A stretch of 64,000 bases of DNA from JAHCHG01 sp965214585 (GCA_965214585.1 OZ243957.1:992001-1056000), one strand, 5' to 3'; positions 35,305 to 44,946 are shown, counted from the stretch's first letter. The notes: generated from the sequence alone by a model not told the origin. Made by a program: numbers and translations.

Positions 35305-36315
35305 TTAATAGGCGGATTTAGACGCAATAAACTTTCCATTATATTTATTTCCGCTTCGGGTCAGCAAAATATCGCCCGGCATTCCGACATTAAAACAACT
35401 TTCTCCAGCGGCTGATGTATCTATCAAAAATCCGTTATCCGTTTTTTTTATAAACATTTGAAAAGGCGTTCCCGAACCGTCTTTGCCGCTTATATTGATT
35501 TTATCCGCTTCATACTTCCAAACCGAACCGTTCTTATCTTTTTCAACTCTAAAAAAACATTCGTGAACAGTTTCAAAATCTTCCCGTTCGATTATTCGAT
35601 AGCCCGCCAAATCAAAAGCAAACGGCTGTCCGTTTCTCAAAACCAAATTTGTTTCAAATGAAAAATTTTTCGTTTCGTCGTTCCAACTGATAACTTTATC
35701 ATCAAAGTTTTTTGGCGGTTTATCATTTTTTATTGAGTTTTCGGCTTTGTCAAAATAGACGCGGCATTGTCCTGTGATAACCGGATCGTCCTGTTCAAAG
35801 TTTTCATCGCTCAACTGAATTTTATACCAGCCTGTTTGATTAAAAATCGGTTCGGCTTCGCCTTTACCGTTTTTATCGAGACCCGAAAGATTAACGGCGC
35901 GTGCATTTGACGTATCGAGTTCAATTCGGCGCAGAATTTTCAAAGTTTCAACCGTCCAGAACGGCAGCGAATCGGCGGCGGCGGCAAATTCTTCGTCGCC
36001 GGAATTTTCGGGCGCGGAAAGCAAAAAATAATCAGGAGTTTTCCCTTCGCGCTCGATCATCAGATAACCGCCGTTCGGAGTTTTGAGAAAAACAGAAAGT
36101 TTCGCCACGCGTCCGAATTTTTCGGGCGAACAATTTGTAATTTCGCCTTTGGCATTGATTTTCGGAGCAGGCGTTGAATTTTTTTGATGTCCGACATCCA
36201 AAGATTTTTCAGACTGTGTTTGATTAGAACTATTTTGCTTATCCGCAATGATATTTGAAGAATAGCAAGCGGTGAGATAAATAAAACATAAACTGCAAAC
36301 GATTATTTTATTCAT
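35305..36315 (-). CDS. Lipoprotein without FG-GAP motif (C)
   Basis: A 336-residue lipoprotein: MNKIIVCSLCFIYLTACYSS, lipobox LTAC. Its body differs from the others: no GDFNGDG loop. It has SLPFWTVETLKILRR, VNLSGLDKNGKGEAEPIF and a C-terminal beta-rich part ending GNKYNGKFIASKSAY. It sits among the FG-GAP lipoproteins and is presumably co-transcribed. The frame begins at 36342, but 36315 gives the signal. Function not recognised. Confidence 0.7.
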   Translation of the reverse strand: MNKIIVCSLCFIYLTACYSSNIIADKQNSSNQTQSEKSLDVGHQKNSTPAPKINAKGEITNCSPEKFGRVAKLSVFLKTPNGGYLMIEREGKTPDYFLLSAPENSGDEEFAAAADSLPFWTVETLKILRRIELDTSNARAVNLSGLDKNGKGEAEPIFNQTGWYKIQLSDENFEQDDPVITGQCRVYFDKAENSIKNDKPPKNFDDKVISWNDETKNFSFETNLVLRNGQPFAFDLAGYRIIEREDFETVHECFFRVEKDKNGSVWKYEADKINISGKDGSGTPFQMFIKKTDNGFLIDTSAAGESCFNVGMPGDILLTRSGNKYNGKFIASKSAY

Positions 36316-36376
36316 TGATTTTGTGACCTTGTAAATCTGCATTTAGTGTTTAGGCGTTCACATAATTTTTATGATT

Positions 36377-37207
36377 TTAATCTCCGCATTGTGTCCAATT
36401 AAATAATTTGCCGTCAAAATAAATTAGTTTTCCGGCTTCTTCGCCGCCCGTAAAAATGCCGTTTCCTTTTGAATTTTTCGGAAAGCAATCAGAACCTTGT
36501 TTTTGAGAATTTCTCGGAACTAATTCGGAATGGCAATCGGGACAATCTTTGACAGTAAAGACGGAATCTAGCAGTAGAAAAACTTTCCCTTCAACGCCGT
36601 GTTTCCAATTCCAACCGGATTTACTGCCAAGAATTATAACTAATGCCCGACTGCTTTCCGATTTCATTTTTGTTGGAAATACATTGCCGTTTTCTTTTCG
36701 GATTTGCGGCATAAGTTTTGCGCCCGTGCGTAAATTTTGTTTTATCACCGCAATATTTGTATTTGATGCCGCGTCATTAATGTCTTCAATCTTGCGATAA
36801 GCGTCGGTTGCGCCGACAATTAAAGCAATATCTTGGCATCCGTCGCCGTTAAAATCTCCTTCAAAAACGCTTTCCTGAGTTTCATCAACTATAAAATCTC
36901 CGACCAAATTGCTGATCGTCCGATTTAAACCCTCGACTGATTTATCATTCGGCAAAAGTTCGACATCTTTTTTATTTTCCTGCTGAACATTTACCTTTTT
37001 GGCGGCATTGCAATCACTCGAAAACTCCGTTTTATCCTTTGTCCGAGTTTGCGGCGATTCTTTCACAGGCGTTCTTTCCGCAACTTTAACTTTTGTCGGA
37101 ATATTTTCATTTATATTGACGACATTTTTTGTTTCTGCACGGCAGGAAATAAAAAAACAAAAGCAAAACACTAAACTTAAAATTTTTCCAATCTCAAAAA
37201 ATTTCAT
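36377..37207 (-). CDS. Lipoprotein with FG-GAP-like motif (D)
   Basis: A 276-residue lipoprotein: MKFFEIGKILSLVFCFCFFI then SCRAE, where the Cys is the likely lipid site. The central FEGDFNGDGCQDIALIVGATDAYRK is nearly that of B, as are LVIILGSKSGWNWKHGVEGKVFLLLDSVF and the ending FTGGEEAGKLIYFDGKLFNWTQCGD. B and D are the closest pair. It probably came from a duplication within the cluster. Confidence 0.78.
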   Translation of the reverse strand: MKFFEIGKILSLVFCFCFFISCRAETKNVVNINENIPTKVKVAERTPVKESPQTRTKDKTEFSSDCNAAKKVNVQQENKKDVELLPNDKSVEGLNRTISNLVGDFIVDETQESVFEGDFNGDGCQDIALIVGATDAYRKIEDINDAASNTNIAVIKQNLRTGAKLMPQIRKENGNVFPTKMKSESSRALVIILGSKSGWNWKHGVEGKVFLLLDSVFTVKDCPDCHSELVPRNSQKQGSDCFPKNSKGNGIFTGGEEAGKLIYFDGKLFNWTQCGD

Positions 37208-37293
37208 ATTTTTATTTGAATCTAACGTGTATATGATTAAAATGTCCTCTCATAAACGTCGTCAGTCCTTACTCTTGTTAAAATATGTAGATT

Positions 37294-38253
37294 TTACTCA
37301 GGATATAACTTCGTATCCGGTAAAGATTTGGCAAAAAAATCTTTGCCGTTGTAGCAAATCAAATTTCTTTTTCTCGCATCTACATAATCTGCGCCTTTCC
37401 TTTTGATTTCCAATTCTGTGTGAATGCAGTCGCCTTCCGCATTTGGCGGAAAAAGATACAGCAAATCGTCATAATCTTCATCAGGTTTACTTTTTTCAAT
37501 CACGCCGAAAACTGTTGATACATCTGTCATATTTTTGCTTTTCGGCATTTGGTAAATCGAATCATAAAGCAGGAAAGTTCTTCCCCTTCCGCCATTTTTC
37601 CAACTCCAGCCTTTTTCGCCGCCAAGCACTACGGCAAGCGCAATTTCTTGCTGCGGCTTTATTTGCGCTTCAAACTTCGGCGTAAAAGGAAGTTTCTTGA
37701 TGTCCCCGCCTTGAAATACTGCGCCTGTGCGTAAGTTTTTAACCGTTACGTCAACTCCGGTTTGCTCCAAAGTTTTTTTGCCCGTTTTGTCTTCTACACC
37801 TTGAACTATGACGGCGACATCAAGACAACCATCTCCGTTAAAATCGCCTTCGCCGTAATAATCTTTTATATATTTTCTGCCTTGCATTTCGGCGATTTCA
37901 ACAGAACCGATTGCTCCGTAAGAAAGCCATTCGTTGAATTGTTCTCTGTCTTCGGGTTTCGGCACAATTTCATTCATATCCGCCGACTCAATCAATCCTA
38001 AACTGCGCGGAACATTTTCAGGCTGACATTTGCCGATTTTCTTTTCCGATTTTGAATTTTCTGTCTTATCACCCGCTATTTGTTGCTCAGTTTCCTTTTT
38101 CTTAACTTCTGTAGATTGGTTATCTTTTTTGTTCAACTGCTTACTCGCTTGATTTGAAGAAATTTTATTTCTATCTTTGCCGGAATTAACAGTTGAACAA
38201 TTAACGATGACAAATATTGAAAACACAAAAATTAAAAAAAGTATTTTTGACAT
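37294..38253 (-). CDS. Lipoprotein with FG-GAP-like motif (E)
   Basis: A 319-residue lipoprotein: MSKILFLIFVFSIFVIVNCS, lipobox VNCS. After a long Lys/Gln/Ser linker comes YGEGDFNGDGCLDVAVIVQG. The end has LLYDSIYQMPKSKNMTDVSTVFG and LIYCYNG-like strands. More distant than B and D but the same layout. It lies 20 bases after the LysM/M15-like gene, so the whole lipoprotein row is likely one operon from promoter copy 4. Confidence 0.75.
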   Translation of the reverse strand: MSKILFLIFVFSIFVIVNCSTVNSGKDRNKISSNQASKQLNKKDNQSTEVKKKETEQQIAGDKTENSKSEKKIGKCQPENVPRSLGLIESADMNEIVPKPEDREQFNEWLSYGAIGSVEIAEMQGRKYIKDYYGEGDFNGDGCLDVAVIVQGVEDKTGKKTLEQTGVDVTVKNLRTGAVFQGGDIKKLPFTPKFEAQIKPQQEIALAVVLGGEKGWSWKNGGRGRTFLLYDSIYQMPKSKNMTDVSTVFGVIEKSKPDEDYDDLLYLFPPNAEGDCIHTELEIKRKGADYVDARKRNLICYNGKDFFAKSLPDTKLYPE

Positions 38254-38273
38254 ACATTTATCCTTACTTCAAA

Positions 38274-40100
38274 TTATTTCCATTGAATATGAAAATGATC
38301 ATTTTCCGTAACAACTTCACCACCGTATTTATTTACTATTTGAGTAAACCTTGCTCTATCACCAACTCCCATATCAGAAAATCTGATGTCAGCGGCATTA
38401 TTTCTTAAATGCGGAGAAATATAAACACCTCTAGCTATTTGTCCTTTGATTACAACAGCAATATCTTGGGCGATTTGATTATCCGACTTTCCCCTAGCCA
38501 TTCCTGCATCATAAACCTTCTTTACTTCCAAAGCGGCATTACGAGCGCGATAAATACCTAACTTATGCTTTCTGATTTGTCTAATCATCATAAAACCTTG
38601 TTCGAGAGATGATCTGTTTCCATCAGTAACAGTTAGATTTTTGCCCGTTGCCTGATGATACTCATTCGCTATTTTGCCAAGTCTTACGGCGACTTGCGGC
38701 GAAAGTCTGATGTCATTACCGGGTTTTAATTTTACATACGGAATATTTATTTCGGCTCTTGAAAGTTCTTTTTCGTTTGAAGCAGTTTTGTTTGCCGGCG
38801 TTTCTGGCAAAGGTCGTTTTTCGCCAAGCCCTTTGTTCGCGTTCGTCTGATTTTTAACCGTTAATAAACCGACACTTTTCATCGGTTTAACGAGTGCATT
38901 AACTCTTCTCGTTTGGTCTTGTCTGATAACTTTTTGAATTTCTTCTTCAGTTACCGGACGACCATATCTTTGGCGTGCAACTCCGGCTAAACCAATTTTA
39001 CCTGAGCCGCCTGCCAAACCTCCGCTTTCATAACGCCATCTCTGCCCTGTTTCTTTATTGACAAAACCGCGAAAACGCCATTCTCTCATTGTTTCGATTG
39101 TTATGCCATTTTTCTTTATATACTCTAAATTTTGCGGTTTAAGCAAAAGACGAGCCGCCTTTTCTGACTGATTGAAGGAGTCTAAATATACAGTTGCTAA
39201 TAATGAATTATTTGGGTCAAGTCCGGCTTTTTTCATTGCCGCAACGTAAACATCCTTTTCTTTGGAAAGTTTTCTTAGCTGTATTCTATCGGCATCTTCG
39301 GGAGAATTTGCTTTTTGTCCGCCACGCTCATTTGAATAAGAAAATGAGCCGATATTCCATTTGTGATCACCCGGATCGCGGTGTCCATAATAATTAGGTC
39401 TTACAAAGCCCCCGTTTGGTAATCTATTACCTTCGGCGTTACCGATGAGAATAGCGTAACCTGCCCTTGAGCCTTTTTCAGGCGAAAGAAACTCATCCAA
39501 ATCAATTTGTTTGATTTCCAAATTTCCGCTTTGCACCGTCTGCTTCGGCGTTGTGCCGACGGGCGGATTTGTTTTATGGGGCGCGGTTGGTTTATTTTCC
39601 ACAGGCGTTTGCGGTTTCGCCGTCGGCGAAGTTTTCTTCTGCATCGGTTTCGCCGTTTGCGGCTGTTTCTGCCGTTCGGCAGACGGAATATTTAATTTCT
39701 GTCCCGGATAGATTAGATTCCGATTGGCTATCTGTCCCGGATTTGCACGCAGAATATCGCCGATGCCTGTTTTATATTTTTTCGCAATATCCGATAAAGT
39801 ATCGCCGCGTTTGACCGTGTATATTTGTGTCTGCCCGTCGCCGGTTTTGATGTGTTGTCCGACGTAGATTTTGTTCGGGTTTTTGATTTGCGGATTTTTT
39901 CTGATTAAATCCTGCAAATTTTGTCCGGTTTTGACGGCGATCTCCGTCATTGTGTCGCCGCGTTTGACGATGTAATCTTCTTTTTGCGCCGTTTGCGCGG
40001 GCGTATTTTTGTTTGTCGAAGGCGTTTGGCTGCCGGTTAAAAAATTTAGAAAATTCTGGATTTCCGCGCCGAATCCGCCGATCTTGCCGTTGCTGCTCAT
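38274..40100 (-). CDS. Two LysM domains with C-terminal M15-like peptidase domain
   Basis: A 608-residue protein. Two LysM domains (YIVKRGDTMTEIAVKTGQNL and IYTVKRGDTLSDIAKKYKTG) bind peptidoglycan, followed by a Pro/Lys/Thr-rich linker. An unassigned middle part begins GYAILIGNAEGNRLPNGGF. The last 100 residues look like an M15/VanY-type zinc peptidase (LTVTDGNRSS, HLRNNAADIRF, ENDHFHIQWK, with HxxxxxD and HxH). The start 40100 has a GGGAGGA site, and the frame's longer version overlaps promoter copy 4. Without a signal peptide, the T3SS itself may export it. Likely cell-wall enzyme of the T3SS. Confidence 0.75.
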   Translation of the reverse strand: MSSNGKIGGFGAEIQNFLNFLTGSQTPSTNKNTPAQTAQKEDYIVKRGDTMTEIAVKTGQNLQDLIRKNPQIKNPNKIYVGQHIKTGDGQTQIYTVKRGDTLSDIAKKYKTGIGDILRANPGQIANRNLIYPGQKLNIPSAERQKQPQTAKPMQKKTSPTAKPQTPVENKPTAPHKTNPPVGTTPKQTVQSGNLEIKQIDLDEFLSPEKGSRAGYAILIGNAEGNRLPNGGFVRPNYYGHRDPGDHKWNIGSFSYSNERGGQKANSPEDADRIQLRKLSKEKDVYVAAMKKAGLDPNNSLLATVYLDSFNQSEKAARLLLKPQNLEYIKKNGITIETMREWRFRGFVNKETGQRWRYESGGLAGGSGKIGLAGVARQRYGRPVTEEEIQKVIRQDQTRRVNALVKPMKSVGLLTVKNQTNANKGLGEKRPLPETPANKTASNEKELSRAEINIPYVKLKPGNDIRLSPQVAVRLGKIANEYHQATGKNLTVTDGNRSSLEQGFMMIRQIRKHKLGIYRARNAALEVKKVYDAGMARGKSDNQIAQDIAVVIKGQIARGVYISPHLRNNAADIRFSDMGVGDRARFTQIVNKYGGEVVTENDHFHIQWK

Positions 40101-40152
40101 AAAAACAAGTCCTCCCGATAACTTTAGATAGAAAAACTCTTCCTGTCTATAA

Positions 40153-40180
40153 TTATCGCCAAAATCTTCAAATTGTTTCC
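40153..40180 (-). promoter_or_regulatory. Island promoter motif, copy 4
   Basis: GGAAAC (40180-40175), 16 bases, CGATAA (40158-40153), minus strand, about 53 bases before the LysM/M15-like start. The sequence between the hexamers equals that of copy 3 at every base. Confidence 0.85.
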
Positions 40181-40310
40181 TACTTTTTTCAATACTTTTT
40201 AACAAAAACTGTTTCACGCCGATTTTATCGGGTTTTTTGAACGTAGATTATTTATTTGAGAAATTTCAGAGATGACTTTGCCGAAAATTTGAGTTAATTT
40301 AAATTTAATT

Positions 40311-40766
40311 ATGATTCAGTTTGAACAGGAATGGATAAAAGGCGGAATTTCGCTGGGAGCGGCAGCCGGATGGACGGCGGACGAGATGCGTCTGGTGTCC
40401 GAACTCGGTTACGCGCTTGCCGAACAAGGTCGCAACCACGAAGCGATTACGATTTTTGAAGGTTTGATCGCGCTTGCGCCGGCAACCGCTTATTTCGAGA
40501 TCGCGCTTGGTGCGCTGTGGCTCAGAGAAAACAATCCGGCACGCGCTCTGCCGCATTTGAACGCGGCTCTGGCGGCTGATCCGAATGACATTCCGACGCG
40601 CGTGAATCGCGGCGAAGTTTTTCTAAAACTGGAAAATTACGAAAGCGCGAAAAACGATCTGAAATTTGTTCTGAAACAAGAAATTAATCCTAACGAATCG
40701 AATATGATCGGTCAATGCTTAATCCGCGCACGCGCTCTTTTATTGACAATCGAGAGGCTCGCGTAA
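40311..40766 (+). CDS. TPR protein, second SycD-like chaperone
   Basis: A 151-residue protein with three TPR units: MRLVSELGYALAEQGRNHEAITIFEGLIALAPATAYFEIALG, ARALPHLNAALAADPNDIPTRVNRGEVFL and YESAKNDLKFVLKQEINP. Size and N-terminal layout fit SycD/LcrH chaperones of the T3SS. It is divergent from the LysM/M15-like gene and upstream of sctI. No copy of the island promoter precedes it, so it may have a separate promoter. The client is unknown. Confidence 0.65.
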   Translation: MIQFEQEWIKGGISLGAAAGWTADEMRLVSELGYALAEQGRNHEAITIFEGLIALAPATAYFEIALGALWLRENNPARALPHLNAALAADPNDIPTRVNRGEVFLKLENYESAKNDLKFVLKQEINPNESNMIGQCLIRARALLLTIERLA

Positions 40767-40850
40767 TTTTCGCAACAGTTCGGAATTACTTGCAGTTTAC
40801 GGCTTAATCGGAGAATTTTAAAAAAAAATTCATTTTTTTTACAAAAATCA

Positions 40851-40878
40851 GGAAACAATTTTCACTTTTTGGCGATAA
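40851..40878 (+). promoter_or_regulatory. Island promoter motif, copy 5 (before sctI)
   Basis: GGAAAC (40851-40856), 16 bases, CGATAA (40873-40878), 67 bases before the sctI start. It would drive sctI and the downstream effector and immunity genes on the plus strand. Confidence 0.85.
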
Positions 40879-40945
40879 CATTATATAAGCGGTAAATTTT
40901 ATTGCCGAATAAGGTCTATTTTACAATTAAAGGAGTTAAATAATT

Positions 40946-41542
40946 ATGAGCGAACCAATTTCAGGTGCTGCTGCACATCTTTTGCAGCAGGTTTTAGAAA
41001 ACCAAGGAACAAATCAACAACAAGCGCAATCTTCGGGCAAGCGTTCTTTTGACAGCTATATGCAGCAGCAGCAACCGACGCAAATGCAGGATACCGGCAA
41101 GAATATCCAATCCGAAACCGTCACTAAGGTGGAAAATCCAAAGACTTCCGGCGCGGATATGCAGAACAAACTCGCCGAGTTTCAGAAAGAGTTAGCCGAA
41201 AGCTACAAACAGCCGGGCAAGATCGAAAATAAATTTCAAAACAACGAACTGATAAACGAACTGACGACCAGCAAATCGCGTTTCGGTCTTTTAAAAGAGG
41301 CTTACAGCAAAATCGGCGACACTTCAAAGGTGACGAGCGATATGAGCGGACGTTTTACGCAGATTGAAAACGAATATAAAGCCGTCGAGAATATTATGAG
41401 TTCGGATAAAAATCTTTCAAGCGGCGAAATGCTCGCGCTTCAAGCCAGACTTTATCAAGTTTCGCAGCATATCGAAGTGATGAGCAAGGTCGTTGACCAG
41501 ATGGCGGGCGGCATTAAAACCGTTTTGAACACGAATGTTTAA
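40946..41542 (+). CDS. sctI: T3SS inner rod protein SctI (EscI/YscI/HrpB family)
   Basis: A 198-residue protein. The C-terminal 50 residues (SSGEMLALQARLYQVSQHIEVMSKVVDQMAGGIKTVLN) match the conserved end of SctI, which polymerises at the needle base of non-flagellar systems. The first half is Gln-rich and disordered (QGTNQQQAQSSGK). AAAGGAG precedes ATG. SctI is absent from flagella, so it identifies a non-flagellar T3SS. The effector gene at 41593 follows 50 bases downstream. Confidence 0.75.
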   Translation: MSEPISGAAAHLLQQVLENQGTNQQQAQSSGKRSFDSYMQQQQPTQMQDTGKNIQSETVTKVENPKTSGADMQNKLAEFQKELAESYKQPGKIENKFQNNELINELTTSKSRFGLLKEAYSKIGDTSKVTSDMSGRFTQIENEYKAVENIMSSDKNLSSGEMLALQARLYQVSQHIEVMSKVVDQMAGGIKTVLNTNV

Positions 41543-41592
41543 TTAAAATTTGAATCGGATAAATTTTGATTGACAAAAACGGAGTTTATTTT

Positions 41593-43248
41593 ATGTCAAA
41601 GGTAAATTTTTCAGCCGAAACAGCCGGGCGTTTGTCCGGTTCGGAAACTGCAGGAAAGGCGGATTATCCGTCTTTCTACCGGAATAATATAAAGTTTTCG
41701 CAACCGGAAATTTCGGCGGCGGTCAATAATTTGAACAGAATTATTTCCGGCGACGACAAAAACAAGAAAACCGCAACGCATCCGCCGTATGAACTTTCGA
41801 TAATTCTGCCGCCGGGCAAAAAAGCCGTTTCGCATTCCGCTCTGGAGATCGCCGTAATTAAAAGCGTTTTTAAGCAGAACGGAATGACGATCAGCAACGG
41901 CGCGGCGGAAGCGATTGCGGAAAAAGGGCATCTCGATTTTACGCCGAAGTGGGATGCAGATAAGGAAAAATATGTCTATAACGACAAAGACGGGTTGTTT
42001 TACAAAAATTCCGCGTTAGGCGAAAACCGCGATATGGTTTTGGCGGCAAAACAGAAAAACGCCGACGGCAAGGAATTTTTCGGCTACAAATTTCCGATCA
42101 GCAGCGATTTGCAAGCCTCGATCTTAGCGGAAAAGGATTTGGCTTTAGAAGTTACGCGAACGGGCAAAAAGGCTTTTCTGGAAAAAAGTTTTAACGAGCG
42201 TTTCGGAATGACTCTGGACAAAGCCCTCGCGGAACTGCCGTCGGAAATACGCGGGCAGATCAAACAGCTTGACGCGCGAACAATTTTATCGGCGATCTTC
42301 GTCGGCGGCGCGGCAGTCGGAGCGTTAAAGAAAATGCCGGCGGGAACGGCGACTTTAATCGGCTACGCGGTAACTTTAGCCGAGATCAACCGCTTCGGCG
42401 CGACAGCCGACCACATCGCCGATCAGATCATCGGTTCGGGCAAACCGTCCGATTTGCCCGTCGCCGAATTAAAAGAATTAATCGTCAGCGGCGGCTTGGA
42501 CGTTCTGCTGCTCGGAGTCGGCTACGCGGGCGTGAAAATCGCGCCAAAACTGGCAGGCAAAGCGGTCAAATTGTCTGATGATGTCGTTCGCATTTTTGAC
42601 GAAATGACGATCAAGGCACAAGGGAAAGTTAAGCAGGCGGCGGAAAAACTCGACGATTTGATAACGCCCGATATGGTTACGCCCGAAGGCATCAGAATCA
42701 AATCGCCGATTGAGAAGATTAGCGAACCTAAGAAGATAGTTTCGGTTGACAGCAGCGGCAAGCCGTCGGGAACGAGGTTTCGAGATGATTATCAGAGTCA
42801 TATCAAAGAGCGTGATTTTAGTAAATTATCTCAAAGAGATGGTGTAAGTGGAGCGCATAATCAAAAAGAATTTGAGAAATATGATATTTCTATCAACTCG
42901 ACGTTGACAAAGAATAGCATTAAAATCTTGAGTAAAACTCCGCATCCGACGGTTAAGGGCATCTATAAAATCGAGTATAAAATGCCTGTTTTAGACAATA
43001 CGGGCGCACCAATTCCTAATCAATGGCGTAGTAGAACTTTCCCAAAAACTATTTACGATTCATCAATAATTTCAGATAAGCAAATGACACAATGGGGACG
43101 TGAAGCCTTTGCTGATGCTGTTCAGAATGGATTTAACGGAACTTCCGGTAATAAGTGGAAAGGAATAGCATTAAATGGATTGAAATTTGAAGGATTTATT
43201 GACATACAAGGCACAAATGCAGTTCGCACTTTTTATCCAGATTTTTAA
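41593..43248 (+). CDS. Polymorphic effector 1 with CdiA-type C-terminal toxin
   Basis: A 551-residue protein. It starts MSKVNFSAETAG and has no signal peptide, which suits a T3SS substrate. A hydrophobic middle (ILSAIFVGGAAVGALKK, SGGLDVLLLGVGYAGVKIAPK) could insert in membranes. The pre-toxin core (VGYAGVKIAPKLAGKAVKLSD to TPDMVTPEGIR) recurs in two downstream remnants. The C-terminal 150 residues (GVSGAHNQKEF, GIYKIEYKMP, KTIYDSSIISDKQMTQWG) resemble a C-terminal domain of CdiA toxins, probably an RNase of the BECR/EndoU-like kind. The next gene is its immunity partner. Start chosen by an ACGGAG site. Antibacterial activity is inferred. Confidence 0.7.
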   Translation: MSKVNFSAETAGRLSGSETAGKADYPSFYRNNIKFSQPEISAAVNNLNRIISGDDKNKKTATHPPYELSIILPPGKKAVSHSALEIAVIKSVFKQNGMTISNGAAEAIAEKGHLDFTPKWDADKEKYVYNDKDGLFYKNSALGENRDMVLAAKQKNADGKEFFGYKFPISSDLQASILAEKDLALEVTRTGKKAFLEKSFNERFGMTLDKALAELPSEIRGQIKQLDARTILSAIFVGGAAVGALKKMPAGTATLIGYAVTLAEINRFGATADHIADQIIGSGKPSDLPVAELKELIVSGGLDVLLLGVGYAGVKIAPKLAGKAVKLSDDVVRIFDEMTIKAQGKVKQAAEKLDDLITPDMVTPEGIRIKSPIEKISEPKKIVSVDSSGKPSGTRFRDDYQSHIKERDFSKLSQRDGVSGAHNQKEFEKYDISINSTLTKNSIKILSKTPHPTVKGIYKIEYKMPVLDNTGAPIPNQWRSRTFPKTIYDSSIISDKQMTQWGREAFADAVQNGFNGTSGNKWKGIALNGLKFEGFIDIQGTNAVRTFYPDF

Positions 43249-43259
43249 AAGGAGTTTTT

Positions 43260-43700
43260 ATGAATATACAAGAAACTCTTTTAAAGAAATTTGAGAATAA
43301 GAAATTAGAACCAATTGCTTATTATTTCGATTCGCTTGCTTTTCGTGATGAATTCATTGAGAGAGTAGATAATTTAACAAGAGGCAAAGGAAGTTCAATT
43401 GAAGGAGTTATGGGTTGCACCTTTCCACGCGAACTTGATGAATATGAAGTTTATAATCACGGTTTCGATGGGATTATATTTGATTGCCTTGATGATGAGG
43501 TAGTAGTTGATATTCCAACCTTCCGTAAATATTTGCGAATGGCTTGCGAAGTTTATTGGAAAGAACACCCCGAAAGTCGAGAAATCCTTGAGAAATATTT
43601 AGCGCGTCCGCAACCGCCGTTAGAAGAAGGCGCGTTAGACGAATGGAAACGCCGACGCGATGCGGGAGAATATCCGAAGCCTTATTCGGAATTTGAGTAA
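43260..43700 (+). CDS. CdiI-type immunity protein 1
   Basis: A 146-residue cytoplasmic protein starting 11 bases after effector 1. It resembles CdiI immunity proteins for CdiA-type RNases: GCTFPRELDEYEVYNHGFDGI, then DDEVVVDIPTFRKYLRMACEVYWKEHPE. Two homologues follow downstream (44485 and 45150), each behind a partial toxin. Expected to bind and block the toxin in producing cells. Confidence 0.75.
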   Translation: MNIQETLLKKFENKKLEPIAYYFDSLAFRDEFIERVDNLTRGKGSSIEGVMGCTFPRELDEYEVYNHGFDGIIFDCLDDEVVVDIPTFRKYLRMACEVYWKEHPESREILEKYLARPQPPLEEGALDEWKRRRDAGEYPKPYSEFE

Positions 43701-43743
43701 GATAGTTCTTTGAAAAAGTTTAGAGAAAGTCGGCTACGCGGGC

Positions 43744-44472
43744 GTGAAAATCGCGCCAAAACTGGCAGGCAAAGCGGTCAAATTGTCCGACGAAATGATT
43801 CGCGTTTTCGATGACGCGGCAATCAAAGCCCAAAGCAAAGTGCGGCAGGTTACGCAGAAACTCGACGATTTGATAACGCCCGATATGGTTACGCCCGAAG
43901 GCATCAGAGTTAAAATGCCGAAAAGTTCGATTGAGAAAATCAACGAACCAAAGAAAATAGTTTCGGTTGACAGCAGCGGCAAGCCGTCGGGAACTCGTTT
44001 CAGAGATGATTACGAAGCGCATATCAAAGAGCGTGATTTCAGTAAATTATCCCAAAAAAACGGTGTGAGTGGTTCACACGATATGAAGAAACTTGAGCAA
44101 TATGATATTGCTGTGAATCCGACGCTGACAAAGGACAGCATCAAAATTCTGACTAAAACGCCGCATCCGACAGTCAGAGGTATTTACAAAGTTGAGTATC
44201 AAATGCCGAAACTTGATAAAGGTCAGCCAACAGGATTATGGCGAAATAGGAGTGAAACAAACCCGTTTATCAAAACCGTTTATGATTCGTCAGTAATTTC
44301 CGATGCCCAAATAACACAATGGGGACGCGAGGCTTTTGCTGACGCTATAAAAAACGGATTTACAGGACAAACCCGTGATTGGACAGGCACAGCATCAAAT
44401 GGACTTAAATTTAAGGGATATATTGACGGAGAAGGAACAAATGCTGTAAGAACATTCTTTATTGATTTTTAA
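43744..44472 (+). CDS. Orphan toxin module 1 (CdiA-type), N-terminus missing
   Basis: A 242-residue frame that repeats only the pre-toxin core and toxin of effector 1: KIAPKLAGKAVKLSDEM, ITPDMVTPEGIRVK, then GVSGSHDMKKL, GIYKVEYQMP, KTVYDSSVISDAQITQWG. The first bases (from 43729) equal those at 42517. The frame opens only after a stop at 43711-43713 and would need GTG at 43744 without a good ribosome binding site, so the module is probably silent until recombined into effector 1. Toxin sequence differs clearly from that of effector 1. Confidence 0.65.
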   Translation: MKIAPKLAGKAVKLSDEMIRVFDDAAIKAQSKVRQVTQKLDDLITPDMVTPEGIRVKMPKSSIEKINEPKKIVSVDSSGKPSGTRFRDDYEAHIKERDFSKLSQKNGVSGSHDMKKLEQYDIAVNPTLTKDSIKILTKTPHPTVRGIYKVEYQMPKLDKGQPTGLWRNRSETNPFIKTVYDSSVISDAQITQWGREAFADAIKNGFTGQTRDWTGTASNGLKFKGYIDGEGTNAVRTFFIDF

Positions 44473-44484
44473 TTGGAGAATTAA

Positions 44485-44946
44485 ATGTCTTTGATAACTG
44501 AAACTTTAATTCAAGAAATGAAAAACCCTGAACTTGAACCCTTAGTATATTTTTTAGATTCGATTCCTAAGAGTTCTTTTCCAAAATATGTTGATATATT
44601 GACGCAAGGATATGGCACGGGTTTTCAAGGCATAACTGCTTGTCTTTTTCCAGATGAACTCGACGAATATATGATTTCGCACGGCGAAGGTTTTGAAAAC
44701 AGCGTGCAGTTTATTTTTTTTGAAGATGAAGTTGTCGTTGATATTGAAACTTTTTGGAAATATTTAACAATGGCTTGTGAAGTCTATTGGCAAGAGCATC
44801 CTGAAGATAAAGAGATATTACAGAAATACTTGGCACGTCCGAAACCTTCGCTTGAGATGTCGCCGGAAGTTGCCGAGTGGTGGAGAAAATGGAAAGCTGG
44901 AGAATATAATTATTTACAGGCGTTAGAGAAAGTTGAGAAGCAGTAA
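44485..44946 (+). CDS. CdiI-type immunity protein 2
   Basis: A 153-residue homologue of immunity protein 1 (CLFPDELDEYMISHGEGFEN, DDEVVVDIETFWKYLTMACEVYWQEHPE-type core), 12 bases behind orphan toxin module 1 and with a good GGAG site. Matched to that toxin by position. It can protect against siblings that carry module 1 as their active toxin. Confidence 0.75.
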   Translation: MSLITETLIQEMKNPELEPLVYFLDSIPKSSFPKYVDILTQGYGTGFQGITACLFPDELDEYMISHGEGFENSVQFIFFEDEVVVDIETFWKYLTMACEVYWQEHPEDKEILQKYLARPKPSLEMSPEVAEWWRKWKAGEYNYLQALEKVEKQ

